Below, piece by piece: positions 24,101 through 37,600 of a stretch of 64,000 nucleotides of DNA. Where the stretch lies: assembly GCA_001692895.1 (NCBI GenBank), contig KV748190.1:831645-895644 (forward strand). The letters run 5' to 3'. The notes beneath the pieces are model-generated. The model did no database searches. It saw nothing but the letters and a program-made list of their open reading frames with translations, and was not told where the DNA came from. The DNA comes from Cenococcum geophilum 1.58. Taxonomy: Eukaryota > Ascomycota > Dothideomycetes > Gloniales > Gloniaceae. The position numbers and the translations under genes were made by a program. How positions within the stretch are numbered: position 1 is the first letter of the stretch; each line of letters opens with the position of its first letter.

Positions 24101-26630
24101 TAAGGGTAACCCTACTTACGTATAATAGGCACCCAATTATCTCCCTATATAAGTATATTCTTAAGGTTATTAAGCTTAACGCCTAATTTATTTATATCCC
24201 TAATATAGAATAGAAACGGAGTGTTTGCGGGAATAATGTGGAAAGTAATATATCCTAAGGGGGTTTAGACCCTAATTATGCTAAGAGAGATTACGGTACC
24301 CTTGCCAAAACGTATTATATATTAGCCTGCCGTTAATTAGTTAATCTAGATAGAAGTATTAAGTTATTAAAGAGCTTAAACTTAAGGTTCTCCTGTTATA
24401 AACACTCCTGTAGCTCTAGTATCTTATATAATACTATAGAAGATATTTGCTAAGTATCTGTCGTTAAAGGAGAACGCGGAGCTCTCCTTTGGCTTATTAA
24501 AGATATCTAACTTCATAATAAAATAGAGCGTAGATTAGTTATTAAGAATAGTAACAGTTTATATACCATTTACCTTACCATACTTAGTAAAGTATTAGTT
24601 AGAAGAGTAGTTCTTAATTTCCATATCTATAAGGAGCTATTCAGCCTTATTAACCTCACCCTTAAGATCTTCTACACCTTTATATTAAACTAGGAAGCTT
24701 TAAAAGTAGGCCATAGTAACCTTATAATTTCTAACATTTCTTATACTCTAGTAAAACTTATTATATACCTCCTTTTATTTATTAAAAGAATGCCTAGTTA
24801 ACTAGCAATTCGGCTTTTTATAAATATAGTACTTCTTTTAGCAATTACTTCGGAATAAACCTTTATAAGGACCTCCACCTTTACCTTATAGCCGTTAATT
24901 ATACCCTTTACTATATTACCTACCTCGGCCACTATATATTTAATCAGTCCAGTTATAATTATATTAGTCGGCCAGGTCGATTAAAGTAGACTAGAATTAG
25001 GCGTTAAATTGCTATACTTTTTAAGAGCGTATAGCAGTACTAATAGAAGGTCTTAATTAAGCACACACTCCTTTATAAGTATTTGTAGGATTAAAGAGAG
25101 TAAGGTTGTATTCTTTAACACCTTAGCATGCACTAATAACTTAATTATATAGGCTAAAGTCCTCTTAATATGATTTGGATAAACCACGCTAAATTATCTA
25201 AAGTTAATTAAAAGGCTTTTAAAGATAATTAAGCCAAGGGATACCTAGGTTTATAGTAATAATCCTTAAAAAGGTAGTCTCTCTCTATTCTAATATATAC
25301 TGCTACTTATTCTCTTCTATTTTAAAGTGGCATCTTAACTTATATATTATGTGGTTAAAATTATATCCTTTTCCTGCCAAATAATTATAATAAAAGGTAC
25401 TAGCTTAGCCCTTAAGTATAACGGAATAGGCGTTAGAGTATTAATTAGACTTTATTCCCACCTTTTAGCAATAGTTATAGAAGATACGTAGTTTTAAATT
25501 AAGAATATTATATAATTCCCTACTAAACTTCTTCTCCTAATCTAAATAGAGCTTTATAAGCTTTATAAGCAATTTTAAACTACCTCCAATTTAAGATTAA
25601 GATAGAGGAGGTGGGGGTTATATTATAGGCTGTAGTGGGGACGTAGGTCTAGTCGGTGGAGTCTAAAGGTTATTAAATTATAAAGCAATGGGATCCTATG
25701 CCTGCTCTTATTAGGGTATAGTATCCAATATTAAGGTTATGGGTTAAATTGGATATAGAGGAGTTAAAGGCGGAGGTAGGTTCGTCTCTAGATGTGTATT
25801 ACTTAGGTTTTATTATAAGTTAAGCTTCCTTATAGTGCGTAGTTAGTACTTAATCTCTTATGGAGTCCATTTGTATTCTTCTTTTACATTAATAACCTAC
25901 TCCTAAATATTATCTCTAATAGTACCCCCGTCCTTAGGGACAAATACTCTATTCTCCCGAAGGAAGTTATAGAAGTCCTGTATAACACCCTTGTTTATAG
26001 GGGCCTATATTTCCTTTATCCATCTAATAAAGTCCTCCTTTATACATTCCTATAGCGCGGTATTATTGTATTTACTATCCTTATAATATACTATATAGTG
26101 TAATAAAAATCCATTTAAGTCTTATTTATTAGCGTTTATAAGGTTAATTATAGCTTTATTCTATATCTTTAGGTTAATATCTTCCTTATACTTCTTCGGG
26201 TAGGTTAACGCTATAGTAGGTATAGAATTAACGGGGTGTCGTACGTTGAAGGTAGGTAGGATTTTCGGTTTTATAGGATCTCGTAGGTTCGCTATTAAGA
26301 GGTAGGCAATTTAAGATATTGTTTAACGCGTTTTGGACGTCGTTTAACGCGTTTTAGACGTTAACTTAGGACCCTAGGTTTAGTAATACTTCTAACCTAA
26401 AGTACTTAACCAAATCTTTATAAACGCGGTTGTTCTATATAATAGACGCAACTTAGTATCTCCTAGTACTTAGTAACACTTCTATTACTAGTTTTCCGTA
26501 AGTCTAAAGTAGCACAGTATTACCGGGATCTATTCTATATAAGCGTATATAGCACCCCTATATAAGACTGTCTCTTCTATTTAAAAACCTAGCTGCTCTA
26601 TAGTTAACTGTATATTTAACCACTAATCAG

Positions 26631-26804
26631 TATTAGTTACATAGGGTGACTCACCAATAACAACTACTTAAGTAGGTTATAGTGATGTTAGTTAATAAAG
26701 CTTATTATTCTAGAATAGGGGAGGGCGAGGAGCTTAAGGCTCCTCGCTACGCTAGTGCCGCGGCAATACGTGACGACGTAACCGTACGTGATATTGTCCC
26801 GATA
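26631..26804 (-). repeat. LTR of copia C1 (5' LTR in element orientation, 174 bp)
   Basis: Near-identical to 20726-20899 and ends CCCGATA followed by the AACTC duplication. The differences are mostly C/T or G/A. The LTRs remain GC-richer than the interior. Confidence 0.93.
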
Positions 26805-29800
26805 AACTCTTTTATAATATTCCTTGGCATATATATTACTTCTTAATTTTTATATTACTTTAATTCTATATCCTTATTCTATATCCCTTAAATCCTTTTT
26901 ACCTAATTACTTTCTAGTAAATTATATTCCTAGGTTAATTATAGTAATCTTTAGGTAATTATATCTAATTAGTCTATCTTTATTTTTTTTATAATATAGC
27001 CCCTAATAGCTTCTTATTGTTTTATAGTCTACCTTTTTTTACTTAACGCGTTAGCTTTCGCATTTTTTATTCCTTTAGTATACTAAATCTTAAAATAGTA
27101 TTCTATAAGTATCTCCGCCTATTTAACCTATCTTTAATTATGTATTATTATTATTAGGAACCCTATTAAGTTCTTATAATCTGTTTTAACTATAAATAGT
27201 TTTTCTATACCTTATAAGAATGCTCTCTATTTACTAAGTACTATAACTATACCTAATAACTCCTTATTATAGATGTTATAGTTTAATTCTAGTAGTATTA
27301 TCTTCTAACTATAGTATATTACTAAATTCTATATATTCCTATACTTTTATAGTAAGCATACTCTTAGTATAAAGTCTAATACATCTATTTCTATTACTAT
27401 ATCTAGCCCTAATTAGTAAATTTTAAGGATTGGCTCCTAGGTAAATAACTCCTTAAGTTCCTTAAATAACTTCTTTTACTTATCTCCTTATACCTATAGT
27501 TTCTCTTTCTTAATAAGCCTAGTAAACGGTTTAATATTTTTTATAACTACTATGCTATAAACCTTCTATAGTAGTTATAAAACCTTAAAAATAACCTTAA
27601 GTATATTATGTTCTCTAATTCTTACTAACTTACTATAGCCTCTATTTTCTTTAGGTCTATACTAATATAACTTAGTTTAATAATAAATCTAATAAAATCT
27701 GTCTTCCTTATAAGAACTTATATTTCTTAACTACTACTAGCATCTATTCTTTTTATAGTCTCTTTAAAACCCATTTAAGGTATTCTCTATATTCTTCCTT
27801 AATTATTAAATAGATAATAATATTGTTAAGGTATACTATAATAAACTTATCTAAGTATTCTTCTAATCTATTGTTAATTCGCTTCTAGTATATTACTAAT
27901 AGTTTATATAGTCCTTCCTTTAACCTAAAGGCTGCTTTCTATTTATCGCCCTCCTTAATTCTAATTTAATAGTACGCCTATCTTAAGTCTATCTTTATAA
28001 ATATTTACACATTACCTATTTAGTCTTAAATCGCGCTAATTAAGAGTAAAGAATACCTATCCTTCCTAGTAATGCTATTTACCTATTTATAGTTAATATA
28101 TAATCTAAGCTTTCTATTCTTCTTTAGTATAAATAGTACTGGATATCCTGCTAATAACTATAATAGTCTAATATATCCCTTTTATAGGTTCTTCTAGATA
28201 AACTCTTCAAGTGCTCTTAACTCTTCTTTAATTAACTTATAGATTAAAAAGAACTTTAGACTTATTTCTAGTTTTAATTCTATTTTATAGTTCTATACTA
28301 TATACTTTAACAGCTTTTTACTTTCTAGGCTCTATAACTTTTTACTATATTTATAGTATCTTCTTAGTATATAGGATAACCCTTTTTAGTTTCCTTATAT
28401 ATCGTTTTAACTTAGTTACTATATACCTTTTACGTTATTATATATCTCTAATATTAACCTAATTAATCTTTAAATTATATTCCTATAACTAAGGCATCCC
28501 TAATACTACCTTATCCCGTCCTAATAGTAAGATATTAAAAAACATCTTAATTAGTCTTTCTTTAATAGTTATCTAAATAGGTCCTATTTTAAGGTTAATA
28601 ATACCTCCTTTATAGGCTATTAGATCTCCTAAAATTATAACTAGTAGGTAAAAATGCTCCTTTTACCTATATAATAGCCCTATCCTTTTTACTACTATTA
28701 GTAAGATATAGTTCCTTATTACTCCACTATCTATTAATACTTTAAACTGTTAATCTTACTAATTAACTTTTAAATTTAAGTATTATCCTTAAATTCCTTT
28801 AAGGGTCTAAGGCTCTACTACTAGCTCCCTTTAGTTTTATAGGCCTCTACTTNTCCTAACTATTAGCTACTTAATCCTATTATATTTAGCTTACTCTTTA
28901 GCTAATACCTAGTTTACTTTTTATCCTTAATATACTATAAACACGTATTCTTTAGGCATTCCTACTACTATTATCCATCTAAGCATTCTTCTGTAAGAAA
29001 TCTTTTTAGTTAAAGTATTAAGTTATCTAACTTTTAAACTTCTACTAGATACTAGCTATATATATACTTAGTATTCCTATATTATCGCTTATCTAGCGCC
29101 TAATATATCCTTATAAGGTACTTTTATTTTATTTTATTTTTATATATATTGTATATCTTATCTATTTATACAATCTATACTAATATATAATACGCTAGGT
29201 GCTTTAGGTTAACTCTTAACTTATTTTTACTCTTAAGTTCAAACCTCTATCTAGTTAATCTAAACGTTAGTCTTTTATTTGTAAATACTAAGATCTATCT
29301 TTCTTATCTTTAGTCCCCTAATCCTTCTCTTAGGGTTTTAGACGTTATAATTAATGCTTCTCCAATATAACTTATATATCTTTCTATAATTACTTAGTCT
29401 TAAATAACTTTTTAGTCCAGCTATAGGTAAAAAATTTCCTAACTATTATTATATTGCTGCCTATACTATTTTTAGTATAGCTCTATAAGCGTATACAATC
29501 TATCTATAAGGAAATATCTCGTTATTACTCCTTTGTAATAGCCCTTTATATACTATTCTTTAAATCTAGTTAAAACTCCTAGGTTCTCTTCTTACTCTAG
29601 TTCTTTAAGCTATTTTACTCTTAGCGTATCTATTTTAGGCCTATTAGTAACCTTTTAAGGTTATCTTTAGCTTACCTAGTATCTTTAGTCCGTAGTATCC
29701 TTGCTATTCTTACTACGCTTTAATTCTATTCTTGGGTCCTTTTTGGTCTTTTCCTAGTTTACGTCTAGCTATTAAATCCTCTAGGTTCTTAAATTTTATA

Positions 29801-32019
29801 ATTCTAGTGTTAACTATTTAACTCTAAGGCTAAATATCTTGTTTACCTAATATAGGTGCTTCTAACCCTAAGCTTACTTCTTTTTTAAGTTATACTCCCG
29901 CCTTAGTCTATTTAGGTATTTATAGTGCCCTTATTTTATCTTAAGAATCTTAATATCTTAGAAATCTTTATCCCGTGCTTATTTATCTTTAAACTAAGCC
30001 TATACTCTATTCTATTAATTTTTATTTATTATAGGTTATAAAGCTTATTTTATCCGATTTTAGGAATCTTAAACGTCTCTTATCTCTTCTTAAAAATTTT
30101 AAGCCTATAGCCTTTTACCTTTATTAAGTGCTAAAGTAGCTTACTATCCTACTTCTTTTACGTCTTATAAAGTAATAGACATTATATCTAATAGAGTCTT
30201 AATTCCTATTATTGATCCTACCTCTATAGTAGATTTAACCTCTACTTTTATTATTGCGTCCTTAAGGTCTATATATTCTTAGTAAGCTGCCTTTATTACC
30301 TTATTATCGCTACTTATAGTCCAATTATCTTAATCCTTAAATTCTATAGTTTAATAGAATTAATACGTAAGAAACTTCTCCACTAACTACTAGCTTGCTA
30401 TACTATTCTAGTTCTAATCTAGTTTATAAAGTTAATTTAATTCTTTATCTAACTCTCTTATACCTTAGAGTCCTTTTAACTTCGGCTCTTATAGCTAATA
30501 GCTTACGCTATACTTAGTGTCTTTATAAACTTAGTATACGTTATTATAATAAAACGTAAAACTCTTAATTAAATATTCCTTTATTCCTTATAGTATATTA
30601 TTATCCCTTTATATATATATATCGTCTACTAGTCTCGTTCCCTTTACTATATAATTACTCTAACTACCTTTACAGTCTCTAGTAAAATAATTCTATTTTT
30701 TATAGTTTATATAAGCTCCTTCTTTATACTACTTTTCTTATTATAGAGTCCGCCTAAATATTTTCTATTACTAAAATCCCTAGTTTAGCCTCTACTCCTT
30801 AGACCTTTACTTAATTCTTATTCTCTAGGTTTCCATAATTTCTTTATTTATTTTTTATTTTCTTTAGTACTACTTAGGTCTATTAGCTCTGCGCTATACC
30901 CTAGTTTTTAACTTTATTATTGCGTACCTTACGCCTTATATAACTATAAAACTCTATTTTACCCTTTTTTAGTCTATTCTCTTTAATAGATTCTATTATT
31001 AATTTTAATTACTTAATTAATTAGTTCTCTTAGGGTATCCGCATCTTCTATTAGAATAATCGCGTCTTAGACCTTAGCTTTAAGTCCCTATTTATACTAT
31101 ACTATAAGCACCCTATTATTCCACTTAATCTATATTACTAGTATTTAAAATTATATTATATAATTAAATGCTAAGATTCGTTATATTAGGCCCTAAAGCT
31201 TTCTTTTTACTATAGTGATTACTTCTAGGTCCTATAATATTTAAGTTAGGCGTTTTATAAATCCATTCTAGCTTATAAACATATATTATACTTCTTAGTT
31301 AGTAGTTGCCATTTTATTTTCTTATACCTCTATAAGGTAAGGTTCGAACTACTTAAGCGCTCTTCTTATTAGAAATAGTTCTACGTACGCTACCTAGTCT
31401 ATAGGTATCGCTAGCCTCGCCCCTTCTTATATAACCTTAAAGTGCATTTATATAAGGAATCCCTTAAGCTTTAACTTCTCCCCTAAGAATCGCTTAATTA
31501 ATAGTAGTTTAACCTTAGCTACTCCGATCCCGTGCATTCTTTCTTTAAATATTTTATTATTATCTATTAATTAATTAACAATTTCTTATAACTGCCTAAC
31601 CGTAACTAGCTACAAGTTATTGTTTACTATATTAGTATTATTACCTAACTTTAAAGTGGTTGCTGCCATTAACGGCGTTATAACTAGTACTTTTAATAGC
31701 ATATTATTTAACTTCCTTTTACTATAACTATAGTAGTAAATATATAATAAAGCCTTATAGGAAATACTACGGTAGACTTACTAATAGGCTAGGTATATAG
31801 GTATAAGTTAAGTTAATAATATAAATATAACTAGTAGAGTAAGTTACCTAATAGATTAACTTTAATTATATTCTAAGATTTACTATAAAGAAAAGAACTA
31901 TCTAGGTAGGGACTAAGGTTCTTTAAATATATAATACTATACTTAAGAAATATGCTGAGTATATTAATACGTTAGTATATCGGTATATTATATTCCTACA
32001 TTCCTACGTTCCTATATTC

Positions 32020-33072
32020 CTAACTTATAACGTAACTAGCCATATAACTTAGCTACCCCTTATTCTATAGCTTAATTAGTTTTAGCGCCTCTTATACTAT
32101 CTTAACTAACCCGTTTATATCTCTCCTTAGTAGTAGTACTACTATTGTTAATATAAGGTCTATAATATAGAGCGTCTCTTTAAGTTATACTTAGGCGTAC
32201 TTAATAGGGTTTAAATTAGGTAAGTAGGGTAGCCAATTAATTATATCTATAACATTCTCTTTAAACCACTTAGCTATAAGCTTTAATTTATATATTAGAG
32301 CGTTATTTTGCGTAAATTGGAAATTAAGCTTATAGACTTAAGGTATTTAGTCATCTAAAATTTAAATATAAGATTAAGTAGAGTACCCCCCCTTAGGCAA
32401 CTCCTTATCCCTTTTTACAGCCATTAAACCGGACCTCTTAAGAGCTCTAAAAAGGCCTACCTATACTATAACCATATGCCCCTTATCCTTTTTATAAGTA
32501 TTAATCTTGTCTTTATCCCATTTCCATTATAGTATATAAAAGATATAAGACCGCTACCTACTAGAACTCCTCTTAACTAAATACTTATTGCTCTATATAA
32601 TCTTATCTTGCCTTAATTACTCCCACTTCTAATATTTAATCGCCCACTTTAATTAAGCCTTTGCTAAGCCCTTTATAAGTAAGGGCCGTTTCTTAGATAA
32701 CTATTTTTTAATATAGTATTTGCGTAATATTTAATATAATATACTCTAGCTTACAAGAAGGCCTAGCTTAAAGCTAAGCTCCTTATATGTAATCCTAGGC
32801 TTTATATAAGCTATCCTTACAATCTTACATTTGTCTTAAATTATATATTTAAAAGGATGTCCAATTTAAGGAATAGATTCGCCTTATAGGCGTTAAGGTG
32901 CTTTAGACAAGGTTTCTTATATAGTTAATTCTAGCAGGTTTAACTTAGTCGCAATTTTGGGAGGTATAACTCCTACTCTAGCAAATCCTAAAACTACTCC
33001 TCTTTTGTAACTAGTTAATTCCTTCCTATAAGGAATATTCCCGCCAATTGGAGCTAACGCATGACGTGGCAT
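32020..33072 (-). pseudogene. Tc1/mariner transposase, RIP-inactivated
   Basis: From ATG (33072) to TAG (32020) the frame is exactly 351 codons with no frameshift, the usual size of a Tc1-type transposase, but several codons are now stops. The N-terminal part reads as the double helix-turn-helix region (KRGVVLGFARVGVIPPKIATKL, then ITYKELSFKLGLL). The C-terminal catalytic part has the Tc1 landmarks WKWDKDKINTYKKDKGHMV and LPYLPNLNPIKYA. All three catalytic acidic residues appear replaced: the first by Asn (IIxSNKY), the second by Asn (FTQNNALIYK) and the third by Lys (PNLNPIKYA). All fit G-to-A change on the coding strand. Terminal inverted repeats were not securely found; the right side continues beyond copia C2 at 39118. 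Confidence 0.88.
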
Positions 33073-33078
33073 AGTTAA

Positions 33079-33295
33079 TGTTAGACTTATAAGGGGATAT
33101 TACGTAGCTACGGTTCGTAGATAGTATGATAATTGTTATTCTTTTCTTCTTAAAGAAAGGGGTAAGGAACTTAAGGTTCCTTACCACGCTAGTGCCGCGG
33201 CGGCACGTGATAGCAACTTGCCGTACGTAACGGTAACTTACTATATATGACGGTAATATGCCTTATATGGTGACCGTTTGCCTTTATTCCCAACA
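33079..33295 (-). repeat. LTR of copia C2 (3' LTR in element orientation, 217 bp)
   Basis: Begins TGTTAGACTTATAAGGGG and ends TTCCCAACA. It pairs with 38896-39112 and is the more strongly C/T-mutated of the two. Confidence 0.93.
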
Positions 33296-33479
33296 CTAGC
33301 AACTCTTCTTTTATGGTTGCCATCTATATATATATACCGCTTAACTAGCGGAATAAAAATTAATCCTCCTTACTTACTATTGCCATTATAATATAAGTCT
33401 CGCTGTCCCAAAATTTGCCTCTTAGTACGTGGTGCTTTCTTGCTTATAAGTTATGGGTAGGTATCTTGTTAGTAGGGCC

Positions 33480-33650
33480 GCTAAGGCGCTAGCGGTAAGC
33501 GAGCCAATAGCGATTTTCCATCCCGGGGATGGAAAATCCTAATTGGCTAGTTTAAGTTAGGGTCTGCAGAATCTAACTAATTAGATAACTTTAACTGCCG
33601 GTCGAAGTTCCTAGATATCTTAAGACCTTACGTAACTAAGAAATTTCTAG
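33480..33650 (+). repeat. Palindromic modules A and B (copy 3, best preserved) in copia C2 3' UTR
   Basis: The block ccgctaaggcgctagc...gagccaatagc leads into the intact palindrome GATTTTCCATCCCGGGGATG followed by GAAAATC (33512-33538). About 40 bp later comes ctaactaattagataacttt with the ccggtcgaagttc palindrome half (about 33572-33640). Confidence 0.75.
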
Positions 33651-34427
33651 GGACTCCCTTTTAATTTAACCTTTAACTCGTATATGTAGAGTATTTATAT
33701 TAACAAACGTCTCTAGTGCCTTATTTAGGTTCGCCTTTATTATTACATCTGCCGAGTTATCTTAGCTATTAATCTATTAAATCTTAAAGAGTTCTTAACG
33801 CTTATAGGATTGCTAAAGTGCCATAATATTAATTATAAGGCGCTTCTCCTTTGTGGTACTGAGCTTAACTAAACACTTATAGAGGGAAAATGAATTAGTG
33901 CATACGATTATAGGGATAATGGGAAGTTTAAGTTAATCTATAATTATCTTTAGGGTAGTTCTAATTGCAATTACTATATTAACTCCGCTAACCATTCTAT
34001 ATATCTCTAATGCTAAAATACTTTAGGTAACGCGCTTGCTCTTAGTTAAGCTCTAATAGATAAGATTGCTATAGATTATAAAGTTATTCTCTTTAGTAAA
34101 TTTGTTTATAATAATAATCTTATATCCTAACTAGAAGCTAAAATCTTTATTATTTATAAACGATCTATTGACAAATATAAAGAGCTTAGCGGTAGGAAGA
34201 TTAATAGGCACGTAGAGTAGTCCCTAATTAAGATGGTTTATTTACTAGAAAAGACGTTTATTTAGGGTAAGAACGTTGTCCTTAGTTGGTTCCTAGTATT
34301 AGGTAGTAATGGAGAGATTAAATAAAGCCTTAGGTTAATAGATAGAAGCAATATAAGCTCCGCAAGCGCGTTGCTCCACATATCCTTACTTTAGGGAATT
34401 AACGTTAATAATATTAATCTTCTTACC

Positions 34428-34685
34428 TTAACCCTTTTGGCGTAAAGCAATGGAATCCTTATTTAGGGAGAGGATGCATCTATTAAAGAGTAATAGTGTT
34501 ATTAAGTTAAGCTTTTCCTTTNGCTTTNCTATAAGATTTACCTTTACTAGCTTATCCTCTTTAAGAGCTAAGAATTGGTCGTCTCCTAAGATAATTATAT
34601 TATTAGTTTGTATACCGATAATTCCGAATAAGGTTCCTGTAGTTATAATAAGGAAGTAGGGATTAAATATAGAAGTAGTCATCAA
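34428..34685 (-). pseudogene. Open fragment of copia C2 reverse transcriptase
   Basis: An 86-codon window without stops inside the C2 polyprotein. It carries the region around the catalytic box (GIQTNNIIILGDDQFLALKE) and the following LNLITLLLFNRCILSL segment. It is a surviving piece, not a separate gene; the equivalent C1 region (about 22.06-22.28 kb) is similar. Confidence 0.8.
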
Positions 34686-37600
34686 AAGCTTCTCTTTATA
34701 GTGCTTGCTGTAGGTAGCCTACTAGTGAGTTCCTACCTCTGCGATTTTATATAATGGCTTAAGCATAACTATAATCGTGTCTTTAGGATATTAGTGGCGA
34801 ATTTGCTCCGGAAGGTATGCTAATATTAAGCGCTAAAGGTGCGTCTCTAATTAGGTATAGGCTTAAGTGATATCTTATAAATAAACTACTATTTTATTCT
34901 TTATTAAGGAGGGAGCTAATACAACAATAACTCGCTAACTAGCTCGTTAAATTATAGGAGATTGTGTAAGAATTATCTCTTTGCCATTATTGTTATAACC
35001 TTAGATAATAAGCCTTAATTTCTTAAATAGGGCGTTAGTAGCTTTGCCCTTAATCTTATTAACTATTCTTAACTTAAAGATGCAAACTCTATCGAACTTA
35101 GTAGGGTTATATTTCTTGAATTTAAAGACTCCTCTTATAATAAGACTGTTGATCTCCTACTTGTCGGATGCTTAAAAAGGAGCTCCTGGGGTTATAATAT
35201 AACCTTCCTTTTAGAGCTGTTTTACGAGCTTAAAGTTAGCCTTCTCTTTAGCTATTATAAAGGCCATTAATAACTTAACTTTATTCTTAATAGCGGCAAC
35301 AAATTATTCTTTAAAATTAATAAGGTATTAGCAATTTTATAATTCCTTTAGGCGACCTCTACCGTGTTATAGTTGTGGCATATCTACTACAATTATATTA
35401 GGATTGTAGTCGCCTTTTAGAGTATATTAATCGTGGTTCTCTTCTAGGGTATCTTCTAGGGCATCCTGTAAAGGCTTGGAATTATTATCTTTATAATAAG
35501 GCTTAATAATAGTTAAATAGAATTAGGTAGGTCTATAAGGTATCTAAATAGTGTAAGTTTAACTATTAATTATAATAAGTTAATATAGGCCTAACTATTC
35601 TCCCCTTTTATACTATACGCGTACTTTAAACTGGAGTGGCAGATTAAGCGCAGTTAAGGTATTTGGGCTATTTCTTATTCCTAATATATTATTAACCTAA
35701 CGTGTGGTATAGAGGCGTCGCACCTCCTTTATTACCTTGTGAATCGCCTTAGCTTATTATATAACAGAGGGAGATGGTAGAGAATTATTAGTTATTTATG
35801 GGTAGGCGCTAAAGACTAGTAACGTAGGTACGAGTCTATCCGGGCTAGCAGAATTGTTAATAGCTTTAATAGCTATTTGCAAGGTAAGTTCTTTACTAGT
35901 ATCCTTTAGTTTTAAAGAGATAATCTTATATACGCGGCGTAATGGCGCGTAATATTGCTTTACTTTTCCAATACTATTATATGCCTTAATAGGGACTTCC
36001 TTAACCTTAATTGCTATTGCCTTTATTTATTATTGGAACTCTATAGATAAGAAGTTCTTTTCTACGTTGTAGATGATTTAATTAGGGGGTCCTAGGTAGA
36101 CATTAATCTAGTATAACTAAAGGGTATCCTATACGTTCCTAGCTGATATATCCTTTAAGAATTATGCGGCTTAGAAGGAGGTTAAGAAGTTAATAACTTA
36201 GAGTACTAGCTTGCCGCTAAGGTATATAACGTTAATGATAATATAGAAGTTAAAGTCGTAGTTATCTTTAAGGGTGAACTTAAATCGGCTAGGGGACCTC
36301 TAGTTTATTTAGTAGTGGTAGCAGTATTTTATAAAATGCTTAATTACCTTAACCTTAACTTTATAGCCTACTCACTAAAGAACCCTAAGTAATTAGTAAA
36401 CTAATGGGTAACCAAAATGATAGTGTAGTTGGCGTAACTCTGACTTAGTTAAATGGCTCTAAGCAATACTCTTTTCTGGTTATTAAAGGAGCAGCTAAGG
36501 GTAATCCTACTTGCGTATAATAGGCACCCGATTATCTCCCTATATAAGTATATTCTTAAGGTTATTAAGCTTAACGCCTAGTTTATCTATATCTCTAATG
36601 CAAAATAAAAATAGGGTGTTTGTGGGAATAATGTAAAAAGTAATATACCCTAAGGGGGTTTAAACCCTAATTATGCTAAAAGAGATTATAGTACCTTTGC
36701 TAAAACAAATCGTGTATTAGCCTGCTGTTAAATAGTTAATCTAAATAGAGCTATTAAGCTGCTAAAGGGCTTAAACTTAAGGTTCTCCTACTATAGATAC
36801 TCCTACGGCTCTAGTATCCGGTATAATACCATAGAAGACGTTTGCTAAGTATCTATTATTGAAGGAAAACGCGGAGCTTTTCTTTGGCTTGTTAAAGATA
36901 TCTAACTTTATAATAAAATGGAGCGTAGATTGGTTATTAAGAATAGCAATAGTTTATATACTATTTACCTTACCATACTTAGTAAAGTATTGGTTAGGTA
37001 AGTAGTCCTTAATTTCCATATCTATAAGGAGCTATTTAATCTTATTAACCTTACCCTTAAGGTCTTCTACGCCTTTATATTAAACTAGGAAGCTTTGAAA
37101 GTAGGCCATAATAACCTCGCGATTTCCGATGTTTTTTATACTCTAACGGAACTTGTTATATGCCTTTTTTCGCTTATTAAGGGAGTGTCTAGTTAACTAG
37201 TAATTTAGCTTCTTATAAACGTAGCACTTCTTCTAGCAATTACTTTAAAATAAACCTCTATAAGGACCTCTATAATTACCTTATAGTTGACGTTAATTAT
37301 ACCCTTTGCCGTATTCCCTACTACAGCCGCTATATATTCGATTAGTCTAGTTATAATTATATTAGTTAGGAACGCTTAGTTAGGTAGGGCTTTTAGTATA
37401 AAGCTATTAAGATTCTTGTATTTGCATTACAGTACCTATAGCGGAGCGTAGCTTGGTATATACTCCTTTAAACGTATCTATAGGTTTATATAGCGCCAAG
37501 TTATACTTAGGAACGCTATAGTATGCTGAGATAACCTGGTCCCTTAGACTGTTCTTATTTTAGTAGGTTTTAATAAAACCATATTAGATTTTCTAGAGTT

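Larger units (their letters stand above)
20726..26804 (-). mobile_element. Ty1/copia retrotransposon C1, full length, RIP-degraded
   Basis: A complete 6079-bp element with 174-bp LTRs (20726-20899, 26631-26804) and a 5-bp duplication AACTC (20721-20725, 26805-26809) is inserted in chromovirus B2; B1 shows the uninterrupted site near 3470. Coding is on the minus strand: the region around 22.28-22.05 kb corresponds to the reverse-transcriptase segment that stays open in its relative C2, with RNase H to its left and integrase and gag to its right. All frames are broken by stops. The internal 3' UTR holds a 28-bp tandem repeat (20999-21166). From about 21.26 to 24.96 kb it is closely similar to C2, but the gag side is clearly diverged. 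Confidence 0.92.
19522..31960 (-). mobile_element. Ty3/gypsy chromovirus B2, RIP-degraded, interrupted by copia C1
   Basis: Second copy of the B1 chromovirus, on the same strand. Element sequence is 19522-20725 and 26805-about 31960. The chromodomain end lies at about 19.52-19.65 kb, integrase at about 20.2-20.6 kb, reverse transcriptase at about 28.2-27.6 kb (box again YLNN, near 27.82 kb), and gag at about 31.7-29.2 kb with a decayed knuckle at about 30675-30712. It lacks the MITE and copia A2 insertions seen in B1, so it serves as their empty-site reference. It is heavily stop-ridden. The left end is at the same point of the chromodomain region where similarity to B1 starts, and no LTR pair was recognised. 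Confidence 0.85.
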
